Assembly (NCBI RefSeq): GCF_020509005.1
Contig: NC_063014.1
Span: forward strand, 3,968,001-4,032,000
DNA: 64,000 nt
Source: Fulvia fulva
Lineage: Eukaryota > Ascomycota > Dothideomycetes > Mycosphaerellales > Mycosphaerellaceae
Direction: 5' to 3'
Shown: piece after piece, positions 33,008-44,021 of the stretch
How positions within the stretch are numbered: the stretch's first letter is position 1
Layout of the letters: each line of letters begins with the position of its first letter
The notes under the pieces: generated by a model
What the model was told of the DNA's origin: nothing
Databases searched by the model: none
What the model saw: only the letters and a program-made list of their open reading frames with translations
Position numbers and translations under genes: made by a program

Positions 33008-33241
33008 TATTAAATAGGTACGAGTTACGTAGTAGAAGAAGACGGCGGATTACACGAAAGACGAAGAAGGACCTAATAGGATAGCGTGTATCTATATATA
33101 GTATTGCCGGTGTTAGTATAGGTAGATACTAGGTGTCCGGATGTTTACTAGCCTATAGGCTAGCAAACCCTAGTCACGTGATCTAGTTATATAATATACC
33201 CACACCTATATACTTGCCCTACGGCCTATATGTTCTTAATA
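33008..33241 (-). repeat. Copia-1 5' LTR (234 bp)
   Basis: Partner of 27584-27817. TSD TAGTC follows at 33242-33246. Confidence 0.9.
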
Positions 33242-33246
33242 TAGTC

Positions 33247-34034
33247 GATACCTAGTCGGTAAGGTAGGAGTCCCTCGTAGTCCTTTACTAAGAAAGTATC
33301 TATAATGTCGTAGTATATAGGCGGGAGCTTCTCTTTAGGATTATAGTTAAACTACTTGTTTAAGAACTGATCTAGGTTATTAGCTACTATCGCGCTTAGT
33401 TTAAGGCTATTATCGTTATTGTTGTTATCCTCGCGCCCCGTAGGTATAATATAGAAGTACTCGGCCCTAAGCCGGTACGCGTATATCTCCTATACGCGCT
33501 ATAAGACTTCCTAGTAATCTACCTCTTTATCTACCTCTAGAGCGGAGATATCTAGCTCCGCCCCTCCGGCTATAAACCCTACTAATTCGCTAGTAAAGGG
33601 CTTTAGTCTATATTTTGTTCTACCGATATAGTTTAGAGATTATACTATTATCGATATCTTGTTATATAGATAGTATTCGAAGTAGTAGTTAGATCTAAAC
33701 GCTACCTCGCTAGTTTCCTAGAAGATGTGCCGATGATACGCGGAGAGCTACGGTAGTCTAAAGATAATGTCGTATTCGAGGTCGGTAACGTAGTATAGTA
33801 TTTACTCGTAATGACCGCTAATAACTACGTCTATAAGGGCTATATATATAATCTGACGCGCTATAGCCGATCTATCTCCTAGTGTCAATTGTCTGTTCTT
33901 TATTAAAGGGATTAAGGGGGTTATATATTTACGTATAAATTTCTAATTAAGAAAGAGAGAGGTAGAGGTAGAATCTATAAGGCCGCGAGCCTTTTTATAT
34001 TGTATTATTACGGGTAATACTATATAAGGGTGTA
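33247..34034 (-). pseudogene. Gypsy-A2 pol fragment (protease to RT linker)
   Basis: Matches A1 at about 24010-24815: the linker before RT and the protease region. It ends with the 15-bp target copy of LINE-C (34020-34034). Confidence 0.85.
34020..34034. repeat. Target-site duplication of LINE-C, left copy (15 bp)
   Basis: CTATATAAGGGTGTA is repeated exactly at 38116-38130. The length is typical of LINE insertion by target-primed reverse transcription. Confidence 0.9.
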
Positions 34035-37000
34035 GGTCGACGACAAGAATTACCTATACGTAGTGTCGGCTACGAACCTCTCGTCTTACTACGAGAGAGC
34101 CAAGTATTCTTAAGCTAGAGCGTCGTAGGCGCGACGGGCGTATAACGTAGGCGAAGCCCCGGCGAATAGAGGACTACTAGCAAAACGGGTATAAAAACTA
34201 TCCGACGAGCATGTACTCGTATTAGGAGCGAGTCCCTCTTCTTTTATAAGAAGGGCGCGGAACCGTGGCCTATACGCTCGATAGGATACCTCTAGTATAA
34301 GTATAGAATTTTCACCTCCGGAGACCGTAAACCGAGCGGGCTAAGCAACGAACATTAGACAAGCGGACTATAGAACAACAACTAAGCGGACTATACGACG
34401 GCGTCGAGCGGACTACGAAACAATCTAGTAGTTACTAGCGGGCAATACGGTAGGTAGGTAGACACGCGACGAAGCCTATAAGGGCCTATTATATACCCGG
34501 TATAGGAACGAGGGTTTTACCTAAGGTACTATCTATCCCGCTACATAACGTACCTAGTCTAATATAGTAGATTACGACGAGGAAAAGACGATGGCCTAAG
34601 TAAGGAAAAGACAGCTATTAGGACGGGGTAAAGACGTATAATACAAGTAGATTAGTTCTATAATCGGGGAGGATCGAGGGTAGGGTAATAAGGAACTTTA
34701 TATTAGTTAGTAGGTAGAAACGTAAGGAGTACGCTACCCGGCGTAGTGTATGCCCCGAGCAAACCTACGAGGTATAGACGGCCGCTTTCTAGAGATAGGC
34801 TACGGTAACGCGAAGGGCGTTAAAACCTAGGGCGTAGTATATACTAGTAGCGACGGCTAATACTATCTATATAGCCCGAGAGGACGGATACGTATGTCGG
34901 TTAATAGAGAGTACTAAAGGGCTAAGGCCTATAGAGGTAGATATTAGCTTAAGGAGTAAATAGGTAGGGAGGGCGTAGAGGGAAGCTTTTGCTCCGGGCT
35001 AACCTCTCGAAACAAGGCTATACGGTAGTACTAGATAAGTAGGAAAGCGCGGTTAAGACTTATTACCTTATCTCGTAGCTAGCTTACTAAATACGATTCC
35101 TTCCTTACTATACCGACCTACGGCACTATATAGCTATCGAGGGAGGTATAGGCTATACCCTAAGGATATATATATCCGTTAGTAAAGCATTACGTACGGA
35201 CGCCTAGAAGGTAATCTCGTACCCGGAAGGGAGTTAAGGAGACATTACGACTATCTAAATCACTACGAGTCAAGGACCTATCCGGATATATAACGTCTAT
35301 AACCCTCCTCCTTAGGGAAGAACGAGTAGAGACCTCGGTACGCTAGTACGACTTGACTAGGTACTCGACTAAGGGGATATAAACTATATCCTCCTAGGCG
35401 ACTTCAACCTCTACTACCTAACGTAGGGTCTAGAACTCACCCCCCCCCTTACGTATATCTAGATAGTAAGCTCCTAGAGATTACGGAAAGTAGGGACATA
35501 GAGCTCGTAACCCTAAAGGGTATAGAGACGTAGAAGGTAAGAACAAGCGCGAGTACTATCGACCTATACTTTCTATCGAGAGACGTAGTAATAAGGCTAG
35601 TAGAGTATAGACCTAACCTTGCCCTAGAGGTAGGGTTAGACTACATCCCTATCTAGACAACGATAGCGACGGGGATAGAAGAGGAGCTTCGGGGTGAAAA
35701 GCGCCTTAACTAGAAGAAAGCTCCCTAGGAGGAGATCCGGAATCTTCCCCCTAATCTAGGATACGACAGGTATAATATAGATAACGCCGGAAGGGAAGGC
35801 GAAGGCGTTCGCCGACCACTTCTTTACGATATAGTTAACGGCCGACCTAACGGACATAGAGGGAACGATCTACCCGGAGCTACTCGATATATACTAGATA
35901 GTAGGCGAGGAGGAGATAAAGGAGATTATAGGAAAGCTAAAGGGCCGTAAGGCCCCGGGACCTAACGGAATCCTAAACCTCCTCCTTAAAGAATATAAAG
36001 AAGAAGTCGCCCTATACCTCGCCGAACTATTTACGGCTTGCCTACGTAAGGGGTACCACCTACGGCTATTTAGGCGGTCCCTTATAGTCGTCCTAAAGAA
36101 ACTATAGAAGGAAGACTATATAAAGCTAAAGTCCTATAGGCCGATCGTACTCCTAAATACAATTAGAAAGATACTAGAGAAGGTCGTAGCAAGAAGAAAT
36201 ATATAGCTCGTCGAGGATAATAACCTACTCCTAGAGACATAGATAGGTAGTAGGAGTAAACGATCTACCCTAACGGCTATAGAGCTTATTACCGAATAGA
36301 TTTATACTCTCTAGTACTATAGACGGAACAGGGTCACATTACTATTGTCTCTCGATATCTTAGGGGTATTCGATAACGTCTCCTACGAGCGACTCCTCTA
36401 TATCCTACGGTAAAAAGGAATCCCGCGGTAGGCAATAAGTTTCGTAAACTCCTTCGTTAAGGAGAGAATAACGTAGATTGTCCTTAGGAAGCGTAAGGAG
36501 TACAACCTTATATATATAGAATGCGGGATCCCCTAGGGCTTAATACTATCTCCGATCCTCTTCTTAATCTTTATAGCGGACCTAATCCTACTACTTACCT
36601 TACTATAAACGTCGGCCTCGGGGTTCGTCGACGATATAAACATCCTAGCCTAGTTAACGACGACCGAAGAAAACTACCGGCTACTTATAGAAAGACACGA
36701 GGTATACGAGGAATAGGCACGTCGACACGGCGCCCGTTTCGCCCCGGAAAAGTACTAGCTTATCTACTTTAGCAAGGTAAGAACCTACTATATCATATAA
36801 GTAACGGTAACTATCTAGGGTTACGTAACGAAGCCCTCTCCCGAATTACGAGTCCTAGGAATCTAGCTAGACCCTAAGCTTAGCCAGAACCCCTAGATTA
36901 GGAAAGCCTAGAACAGAGCCTAGGTTAATAAGGCTATAATAACTAGACTCATAACGTTAATATAGGGAGCTACGTTTAGTAAGGTAAGGATTATATATAA

Positions 37001-38115
37001 GACGATCGTAAAACTAGTAATGCTCTACGGGGCCTAGATATAGGGGATAGGAGGAGTAGGCAAACCGATCCCGAAGCGGATAGAGGGACCCCTAAACTAG
37101 ACGTAGGCCGCGAACCTTAGACGGATACTAGGAGCCTATAAGATAATACTAACGAGAGTAGCGGAGGTAGAGATAGGGTCTCCCTAATTAAACATTATAT
37201 TAAGGGGATGAGGATCTAATACGCTAGGAAGACGGCGGATTATCTAGTATAATAAGCTATTCGGGGCTCTACGGAGAAGATCGCTAGGAGGTACGACCGA
37301 CTGCCTAGCCTTAGGGTACGTTAAAGCTAAAAGTAAGACGACCTACGTACGTTTAAAGTCGTTAAACGAACCTAGGAGTGGCTAGAGAGGAAGGAGGACG
37401 CGGAAAGGGCACGGAGGAAAAAGGGCAATAAGGTAAAGATATAAAGCCTCGTAGAGTAGGTAGCGGGCTGCCTTTAGGAATAGGAATAGAAAGAGAATCC
37501 CCTACCGAATCGAGGACCCCTAGCCTTACGCCCCTTCTAGAGACACAACTACCTACTCTACTGTGACCTAATAAGGGCCGAAGTAAGTGCGCGTCACAGA
37601 TTAGGTCCGAATATATTAGGTTAAGGGCCTACCTATATAGAAGGAAAGTCCCGGACGTATATAGCCTAGTATACTAGTATAACTACCCGTTATAGAACCC
37701 GGAGTATATAATACTACGGTGCCCGTAATAGGTAGAAGGACGAGGCTAGTAGAGAGCCAAGGTAGTAAGACGCGACTACTAGTTAATCGTAACGGACAAG
37801 CGAGACGTAAAACGGATAGTATAGTAGATACTATAGTAGGGCTTTCTTAAACAGTTCGCGCTAGCTAGCGAGACGGAGGAGTGGATAGAGAAGAGGCGGG
37901 AGGTCAAGGGGGTATAGATAGGGTAGTTATTAGGGCAGGCCTATAATACTAGTATACCCTTAATAAGGAAAACACGAAAGAAGGCAAGGTTAAGAACGTA
38001 TAGGAGAGGAGAGGGGGTTTTTACTCTATAATACGAGTTTCCCCTCTATAACTAGAAGTAGGTAGTATAGCTATATAGGCCAACAGGCTCTATAATAGCT
38101 TAATAAACAATATCT
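34035..38115 (+). mobile_element. LINE-C, RIP-degraded non-LTR retrotransposon in Gypsy-A2
   Basis: A 4081-bp plus-strand element flanked by an exact 15-bp duplication. The last bases are AATAAACAATAT, with no poly(A) or simple repeat tail. Length and the lack of a clear ORF1 suggest it may be 5'-truncated. CpA/TpG is strongly depleted. Confidence 0.88.
34900..37900 (+). pseudogene. LINE-C ORF2: endonuclease and reverse transcriptase, broken by RIP
   Basis: The plus strand reads G-D-F-N-L-Y-Y at 35397-35417 (endonuclease GDFNxHH, with His codons CAC changed to TAC) and F-V-D-D-I-N-I-L-A at 36624-36650 (RT active site). The order is that of Tad/Jockey-type LINEs. Upstream RT motifs lie at about 35930-36560. 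The short open stretch at 36521-36772 overlaps the RT in another frame and is not a gene. Limits are approximate. Confidence 0.8.
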
Positions 38116-38130
38116 ATATATAAGGGTGTA

Positions 38131-39351
38131 TAGCTAGTTATTATTTATCTAGTATATATACCGATATCTTAAGCTCCTTACTATAGTCCGTCTCTTATAT
38201 TCTATATCTCTTAATCTTATACTCTTTCTGTCTTAGAAAGTTTAGTTACTAACCGCTATCTACTACGCTTAGGTAGCGGTCGTACTATTTTCCTATTACT
38301 ATAGGTCGGTAGTAAGGGAGCTAAGGTTCGGTTTAGCGTTCGCGTTATTTCGTAGACGTAGAGGGCGGTAGTCGCCGTCGTAACTATATATCGGGTATTC
38401 GGGGTTCGTTAATACGTACGAGCCTATACGGTAGCGGTAGTACTTACCCTACCTCTTAAGGTCCTTACGCTACTTACGGTTTAATAAAGGCAGGTTCTAT
38501 AAGTAAACCGGTAGGTCCTCCTTCTTCTTCGTACCTACGTATTATAGTAGTTACTAGACGATTATAGCGGTCGTACTAGTAGCTACGGCGCCTACGGTAT
38601 TACTACCGCCCTATACGCCGTTATTATTCGAAGTAGGGTTGCTACGTAGGCGCTCCTTCTATAGATATAGTCGGTCGGTCTCGTAGAAGCTCCTATCTAA
38701 TACCGTATATTCCTTAATAAAATCCTATCTATCGTATAAGCGTCTATCTACTTCCCTATCGCCGAAAGTCTTAATAAAGTACTTACGGTTTAGGCGGTTA
38801 CGAAACAGTATTAGCTTAGTCTCGTCGGTCTACTCTATCTAAGTACGTAGCTTCGAGTAGCGAGCGTAGAAGGTAATAAAGGTCCCGCCCTACTCCTACT
38901 TATAGGTAGCGATATTAACTATAGCCTTAGTTCCTTCGTTACGGGTACCGTACTAGCGCGTTATCTAATCTAGTAGTTCTTTACTAGTCTTGAACTCGTT
39001 AAATAATTGTTGTCTAGGCACGGAAATCCTCGGTTTAATACTTCTCTAAGGGTCACCCTATATCTATCTATATATAAAACGTAGGCCGTCTACCTCGGAG
39101 CGGAAAGTAGTTATAGTTAGCTTAAGAAGTACGCTACTATACTAACTGTCGAAGTTAGGGTCGTTATCGTTCTTAAAGTGCTTTAGGTTAGGCACGCCCT
39201 TACTAACCTCGATACCGCGTATTAGAGTACGGTTAATAGTAAATAGGCGTTCTAAAAGTTCGGTTAGGGGAGTCTATATACGGGTATTACGAGCTCGAGC
39301 GTCGCGATCGTTATTATTGTTAGGTCGTAGACGGTTTCTATTACGTCCTCG
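38131..39351 (-). pseudogene. Gypsy-A2 pol start and gag 3' half, broken by RIP
   Basis: Aligns with about 24830-26050 of A1. The frameshift area is recognisable: AACCGCTA (38251-38258) and TAGCGGT (38274-38280) still pair, but the slippery heptamer has become GGAAAAT (38287-38293, minus strand). The zinc-knuckle region and capsid-like region follow to the right, with stops. Confidence 0.85.
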
Positions 39352-39532
39352 TGTTATAGTTTACCTCGTAAGACTATACTTAGTATTACGTAACCTAGTA
39401 CGCTAGCGCGCCCGGACCCTAGACCCTAACCTCGACGTTTACTTTATCGCGGCGTCGCGACTTTGTTATCTTCTCTTCTTTATAGAACTTATTCGATTCT
39501 AAGGTATTAATACGTTTACGCCCTATCTTACG
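39352..39532. mobile_element. Small insertion in Gypsy-A2, possible solo LTR
   Basis: A1 has no counterpart for this 181-bp piece. It starts TGTTATAG and is flanked by CCTCG (39347-39351) and CCTTG (39533-39537), plausibly one 5-bp target with a C to T change. It has no coding capacity and no terminal inverted repeats. A solo LTR is the simplest reading, but the right end does not show a clear CA or TA. Confidence 0.45.
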
Positions 39533-40711
39533 CCTTGTCCGTATTACCTTAGTCGTTATTACTATTACCGTCATTATTATCGTTACTACTACCTCCGCCG
39601 CCGCCTTTACTAGTAGCTTGACGATACTTACGTATTAGCTACTCGAGTAAAGTCTCGCGCGGAGGTTTATAGGAGGGTCGGCGACTAGAGCGGCCCCTAC
39701 CTCTATTCTATATAGTGTCTTTAGTAGCTTAGAGTCGAGTCTTTAGATCGTTAACCTCCTTTTATAGAGCCTAGTTCTTAGCTTCGCCATCCTATACCTT
39801 CTTCTTCTCCTTTTCGTAAATCTCGCTAAATTACTTATATAGGTTATTAGCCTCCCTATACTTCTTCTCTACCTCTTATAACTTTGCTAGGTTATAATCC
39901 TTCTTACTCTTTAGGTCTACGGCTATCTTCTATATTATAGCCTCCTCGCTTCGTAGTATCTTATAGATACGGTTATACTCGGTATATAGCGTAGTGTACT
40001 AGGTTTTCTAGAGGTTATTAGCTCGCTCTATTATATCGAGTTGTCTACCTTTAGTGACCGCTATATTTACTACCTATAGCACGAAGTCGTAGGTAGTCTT
40101 CGGGTACTAGGATACGAGGGTCGTAGGTTTGTCTAGTATAATATTCTAGTATTCGGATACGAGAATGTGCTCTACCTCGTCGAGTAATAGGTACACCTCG
40201 TCTAGGTCGCCGCCTAGGTTCTCTTCGAGCTTAAACTCGAACAGTTCTATAAAGTCAATCTTACTACCTTCTTCTCGCTCGAAGGCTTTCTAGTAAGCTT
40301 TAATAATTTCCTATTATAGCGCGATACCGGTGTCTACTATAACCCGCCGGTTATCGTACTATATCTAACTCTAAGGAAAAGAGGAGAGGTCGGGGAAAAG
40401 AGATAAACGCTACTTACCTTTACTCTTAGGCTTTAGTAGCGGTAGTATACCGCCGTTCGTCTATAAAGTCATATTGCCTAGGTTCGGTAGAGGCGTAACG
40501 ATACCTATTTCCTAACTATCTACGAGCGCGCGACTACCTACTAATAATATCGCTACGTTACGTTCTCTAGGCATTTACGCGCTATACGCCTTACCGTATT
40601 CTATGTTATAATACGACTCTACGCGTTCTTCGAGTTCTATAGTTCTGTCTATTCCTATTATTACGCGTCCCTTAGCTAGACCCGCGATCTAGGTAGGGTA
40701 GTAGAATAAAC
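39533..40711 (-). pseudogene. Gypsy-A2 gag 5' half and leader, broken by RIP
   Basis: Aligns with about 26050-27217 of A1. The stretch from 40140 to 40300 keeps near-identity to A1 except at CpA/TpG sites. The primer-binding site is GTAGAATAA on the plus strand at its right end, still complementary to TTATTCTAC in the A2 LTR. Confidence 0.85.
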
Positions 40712-40895
40712 TATAAGGGCGCGCGTACCGTAGGGTCCGAATAAGAGAGTTGTTATTCTACGAAGTTACGAAAGAGGAGCGCGAGGCGCGGCGAAGTTAT
40801 AAAGTAAAGCTAAGCCGCGCTAACCCGATACGGAAGGTCCGCGGTTCACCCGGGCCGACGTAGCTATAGTAAGCGGTCGCGGGCTACCCGTAACA
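40712..40895 (-). repeat. Gypsy-A2 5' LTR (184 bp), RIP-mutated
   Basis: Same length as the A1 LTR, with 16 differences counted by eye, 10 of them CA to TA or TG to TA. Starts TATAAGGG and ends CCCGTAACA. Confidence 0.95.
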
Positions 40896-41583
40896 ACCCC
40901 TAGAGGCCGATATGTTCGCTTCGTAGTTAGGTTACTATACTACTCTATACCCTCGTAAGGCGGTAGTAGATAAGCTTCGGGGGGTACTTAACCGCGGATT
41001 TCGTAGCTAACTATTCCTTAGGTTGTCCCGCTAGCTAAGGGCGTCTACTATACCCTACACCCTAGTTGTTCTACCTCTCTTTCTATAGTTACTCTATAAA
41101 CGATTTCTTACCTTCCTATCGTATTACTAGCTATTCGTCCCTTACCCGGTAGTTCGGCTTATTCCCGGGTCGAATGCCCTTATACGCTAGTACTAATTTG
41201 CGGGCCCTTACGACTATACTAGCGATGACCTTCTATACTAGGTACTATACCGACTTACCTAAGTAGGAGGTCCGTAGTCCCTAGATATATAGGTCGATCG
41301 GCGGTATAGCGGTCTTATACTTAAGTATCCTTATTAGTATCGACTTATATACCCTAGTAACCTTCCTTAGGCATTAGTTTTAGATCTTTACTAACGGCGC
41401 GATAAGTCCATTTAATAGGTAGGCCCTCTCGCCTAAGAAGTACACTTAGCTACTATAAGTAAGGACTAGCTATATAATAGCCGTATATAGAAGTCGTAAC
41501 TACCGAAAGTCCGCCCCCTATATAGACGTAGTGAGCCTCTAGTACAATACTATATTCTATTTAGCTTTCCGTAACATTACCTA
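40896..41583 (-). mobile_element. LINE-B2, 3' portion
   Basis: Matches LINE-B1 13707-14395. It lies directly against the A2 LTR, so A2 probably inserted into this LINE. The part that would extend it to the left is not present. Confidence 0.8.
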
Positions 41584-43373
41584 GTTAATAAGGGGGGTTT
41601 CAAGTATATACCCGGTAGTATTATTAGTACATCTTAGCAAAATCAAGGTCAAGGTCGACTCGAAGTCGAAATCTTAAGGTATTAAGGCACCTAAGGTCAA
41701 GGCTCTTAGTAATAAGCAAAGTAAGTATAACGTTACGAGTAAGGTTACGGTTACGAATAAGGTTATAAGTTTTAGTTATATCTTTATCGAGGTTCGAGTC
41801 GTTTGCTAGTATTAGAGCTAGCTAAGAGTTACTAGAAAGTCTAACGAAGGCCTATAGGCCTTATAGGGAGGCCATAATCCTAGAAGGGATAGAAGACTCG
41901 GATAGCGACAAAGACAATACCCCGGAGGCTTTAGGCTCTAATAAGGGCAAGGAAAGAGTACGACGAAATGACTAAGAAGAGGATGACTTAAATAAGGGCA
42001 CTATAACGTTAGAAATGCCCTATAGTCCGGATACAATAGTAGCATTGTTTAGCCGTCTTACTGTTACTATAGAACATGTAGGACCTCGCTTCCCTACTCT
42101 AGGGAGCCCGGAAAACCCCCTCTTTAATAGTAGGAATGCTACTGAATTCTAGGAGAAGTTCAATAATCTTATAGACTAGTATCTACTAAGGCTATTAATT
42201 AAGAAAGACAGCTTCTAGGGTCGTTTCGAGCGTAACTACGAGACTACTATCCGACGTTTAGTAATAAGGTTAGAGAGGTAGTAAGTAAGGCGGAGCACCT
42301 TTAGGAGGTCCTTCTTAGCTAGATTTTCGAGATTCGATACCTATTCGATATTAGGAAGTCGAGAATATCTAGAAGAGATAGTCCGGGCCGAGTAAGGGAA
42401 AAGCCCTAAGGAATAGGATATAAAGGAGTTTATCCGTCTCCTCGTAGCCTCTAGTGACCTAATTGATCCCGAAGACCTCGATAATAGCTCCCGTAGCCGT
42501 CTTCTACTTTAGGGGCTCCTAGAGTCAGTTACTAAGGCAGTTTATAAGAAATGTAGACTCTATCCGAAGTAGCCTAAGAAGTTTCGGCGCTTTTAAAAGA
42601 TACTAGACGAGGCGACAAGTATCGCTAATAGTAAAGAAGGATAGAAGGCCGTATATACGGACTTTCTACTTACTTTACCGTAGCTTTATCGGTCAGTTAT
42701 AAAGTAGATACCGCGTTTAATCCCTAAGATTAATATACTTAACAAACTAGCTATTTCCGCTACTATCGACGATGACCTTATTTAGAAAATAGTATAAATA
42801 AGTATTCGGGCTTACTAACGAGGTCGCGCGGCGGAGGTTAGATCCTTTAACCCTAGTGAAAATCAAAGGTCTATATAACTAGAGAACCCCAATCGCGTGC
42901 CTTAACTATAGGTTTACTTAATATAGCGCCCGTAGTTATAGAACCGCGAGTAGTCTAAAGCGCTTAATAGGTACTGTTATAACTATAGTAGTACGGAACA
43001 TTAGGCTAATAGGTGCCCCGCGATGCTATTCCTTATCTTATAAGGGTATGTCTTTTTAGCGACGAACAACTAGTAGTACCTAGGAAAGAAGACCGATCTA
43101 AATCCCCCTTAGTTCAACTTCCGACGGGACTATAGTAAATCTAAGCTCCTTTATATACTTCCGTAGCTTAAGGAATACTATAGCCCGATTCTATTTAATA
43201 AGGACATAAAAATCCCTACGCTTCGGAAACAATAGATAGGTCGAGATTATACTAGTATCTTAAGCGTAAAGCTTCCTAACTACTCTAAACCTCTACCTAA
43301 CAACCGTCACCTTATAGAATACGGTCCTTAAGATATTAGATCTAGGTAGTAACTGACGGCCGCTAGTAGTTAC
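41584..43373 (+). pseudogene. Gypsy-B2 leader and gag 5' part, broken by RIP
   Basis: Matches 9669-11460 (B1'). The leader starts in mid-sequence, so the 5' LTR is missing. The zinc knuckle at 42975-43016 reads C-Y-N-Y-S-S-T-E-H-stop-A-N-R-C and complements the B1' copy, together giving CX2CX4HX4C. It is interrupted at 43373 by Gypsy-C; the frame resumes at 51611. Confidence 0.85.
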
Positions 43374-43483
43374 TATAAGAACCTTAGCGAGTATAAATCT
43401 GAGATATAGGAAAGCTACCTAAGAAAACTCTAAATATAAAGCTAAGCGCTAAGCCGGCGGTATGTTTAGATAAGAACGTTATA
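43374..43483 (-). repeat. Gypsy-C 3' LTR (110 bp)
   Basis: Pairs with 51501-51610; a few transitions differ. Confidence 0.88.
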
Positions 43484-44021
43484 TCCTCCCCTACTAGACC
43501 CTAATATACCTATGTCAGCCCGAGGCGGCTAGCCTGATCGCCTATATACTTGAATCGATAACAAAAGAGATCCTAAAGCTTTAGCTTACTTCGTTATAGC
43601 TTCCTAGCCTACGACCCTTTAGCTTACTTTACTCCGTATATATAACTACCTTACGCGGCTTAACTCTACTGCCTAAGCTCACTACGAGCTCACTGACTCC
43701 GTCAGATGACCTCGCCGCGAGCTTCTTACGCCTATACGCGCCTTCCTATATCGTTAGAAGCTCGTAGTATTAGGTAGCTCGTATAGAACGTAAGTACAAA
43801 AGTACGCTCTTATTCTAAATCAATCTGACTACGAATATTAACCTTTAAGCTTACTAAGTCCTTAACAACCTCTTCGCCCTTCGGTAGCTTCTTCCTTAAC
43901 CTTCTTTAGCCTTAGCTAACTTATTCTTAATCAGATTAAGGTATATAAGCCGCGCCGCGGTATCGGCGTTAACGTAGTAATACTAACGTGTTTTAGACTC
44001 CTTTCTTCCTTATAGCTCACT

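Larger units (their letters stand above)
27584..33241 (-). mobile_element. Copia-1: RIP-mutated Ty1/Copia element with both LTRs
   Basis: The 5658-bp element has 234-bp LTRs at 27584-27817 and 33008-33241, each starting TATTAAATAGG and ending TTCTTAATA (TG...CA changed to TA...TA). TAGTC flanks it at 27579-27583 and 33242-33246; the original target in A1 reads TGATC. CpA/TpG depletion is weaker than in the Gypsy copies (7 per 120 bp at 31561-31680, against 2 in A2), so it is likely a younger or less RIP-exposed copy. Confidence 0.92.
17312..40895 (-). mobile_element. Gypsy-A2: old RIP-mutated chromovirus split by four insertions
   Basis: Five blocks on the minus strand align in order to intact A1: 17312-20179, 27402-27583, 33247-34034, 38131-39351 and 39533-40895. 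Together they cover the element from the 5' LTR (40712-40895) to the chromodomain. The 3' end (Pol extension, polypurine tract and 3' LTR) is missing at the left. Between the blocks lie A1, Copia-1, LINE-C and a probable solo LTR. In the LTR, I counted 16 differences from A1 over 184 bp, of which 10 are CA to TA or TG to TA. The sequence right of its LTR is LINE-B2, which A2 seems to have entered. Confidence 0.9.

Noticed and set aside
36521..36772. 83-codon plus-strand frame
   Set aside because: It overlaps the LINE-C RT motif in a different phase from the FVDD reading, so it is a chance open stretch.
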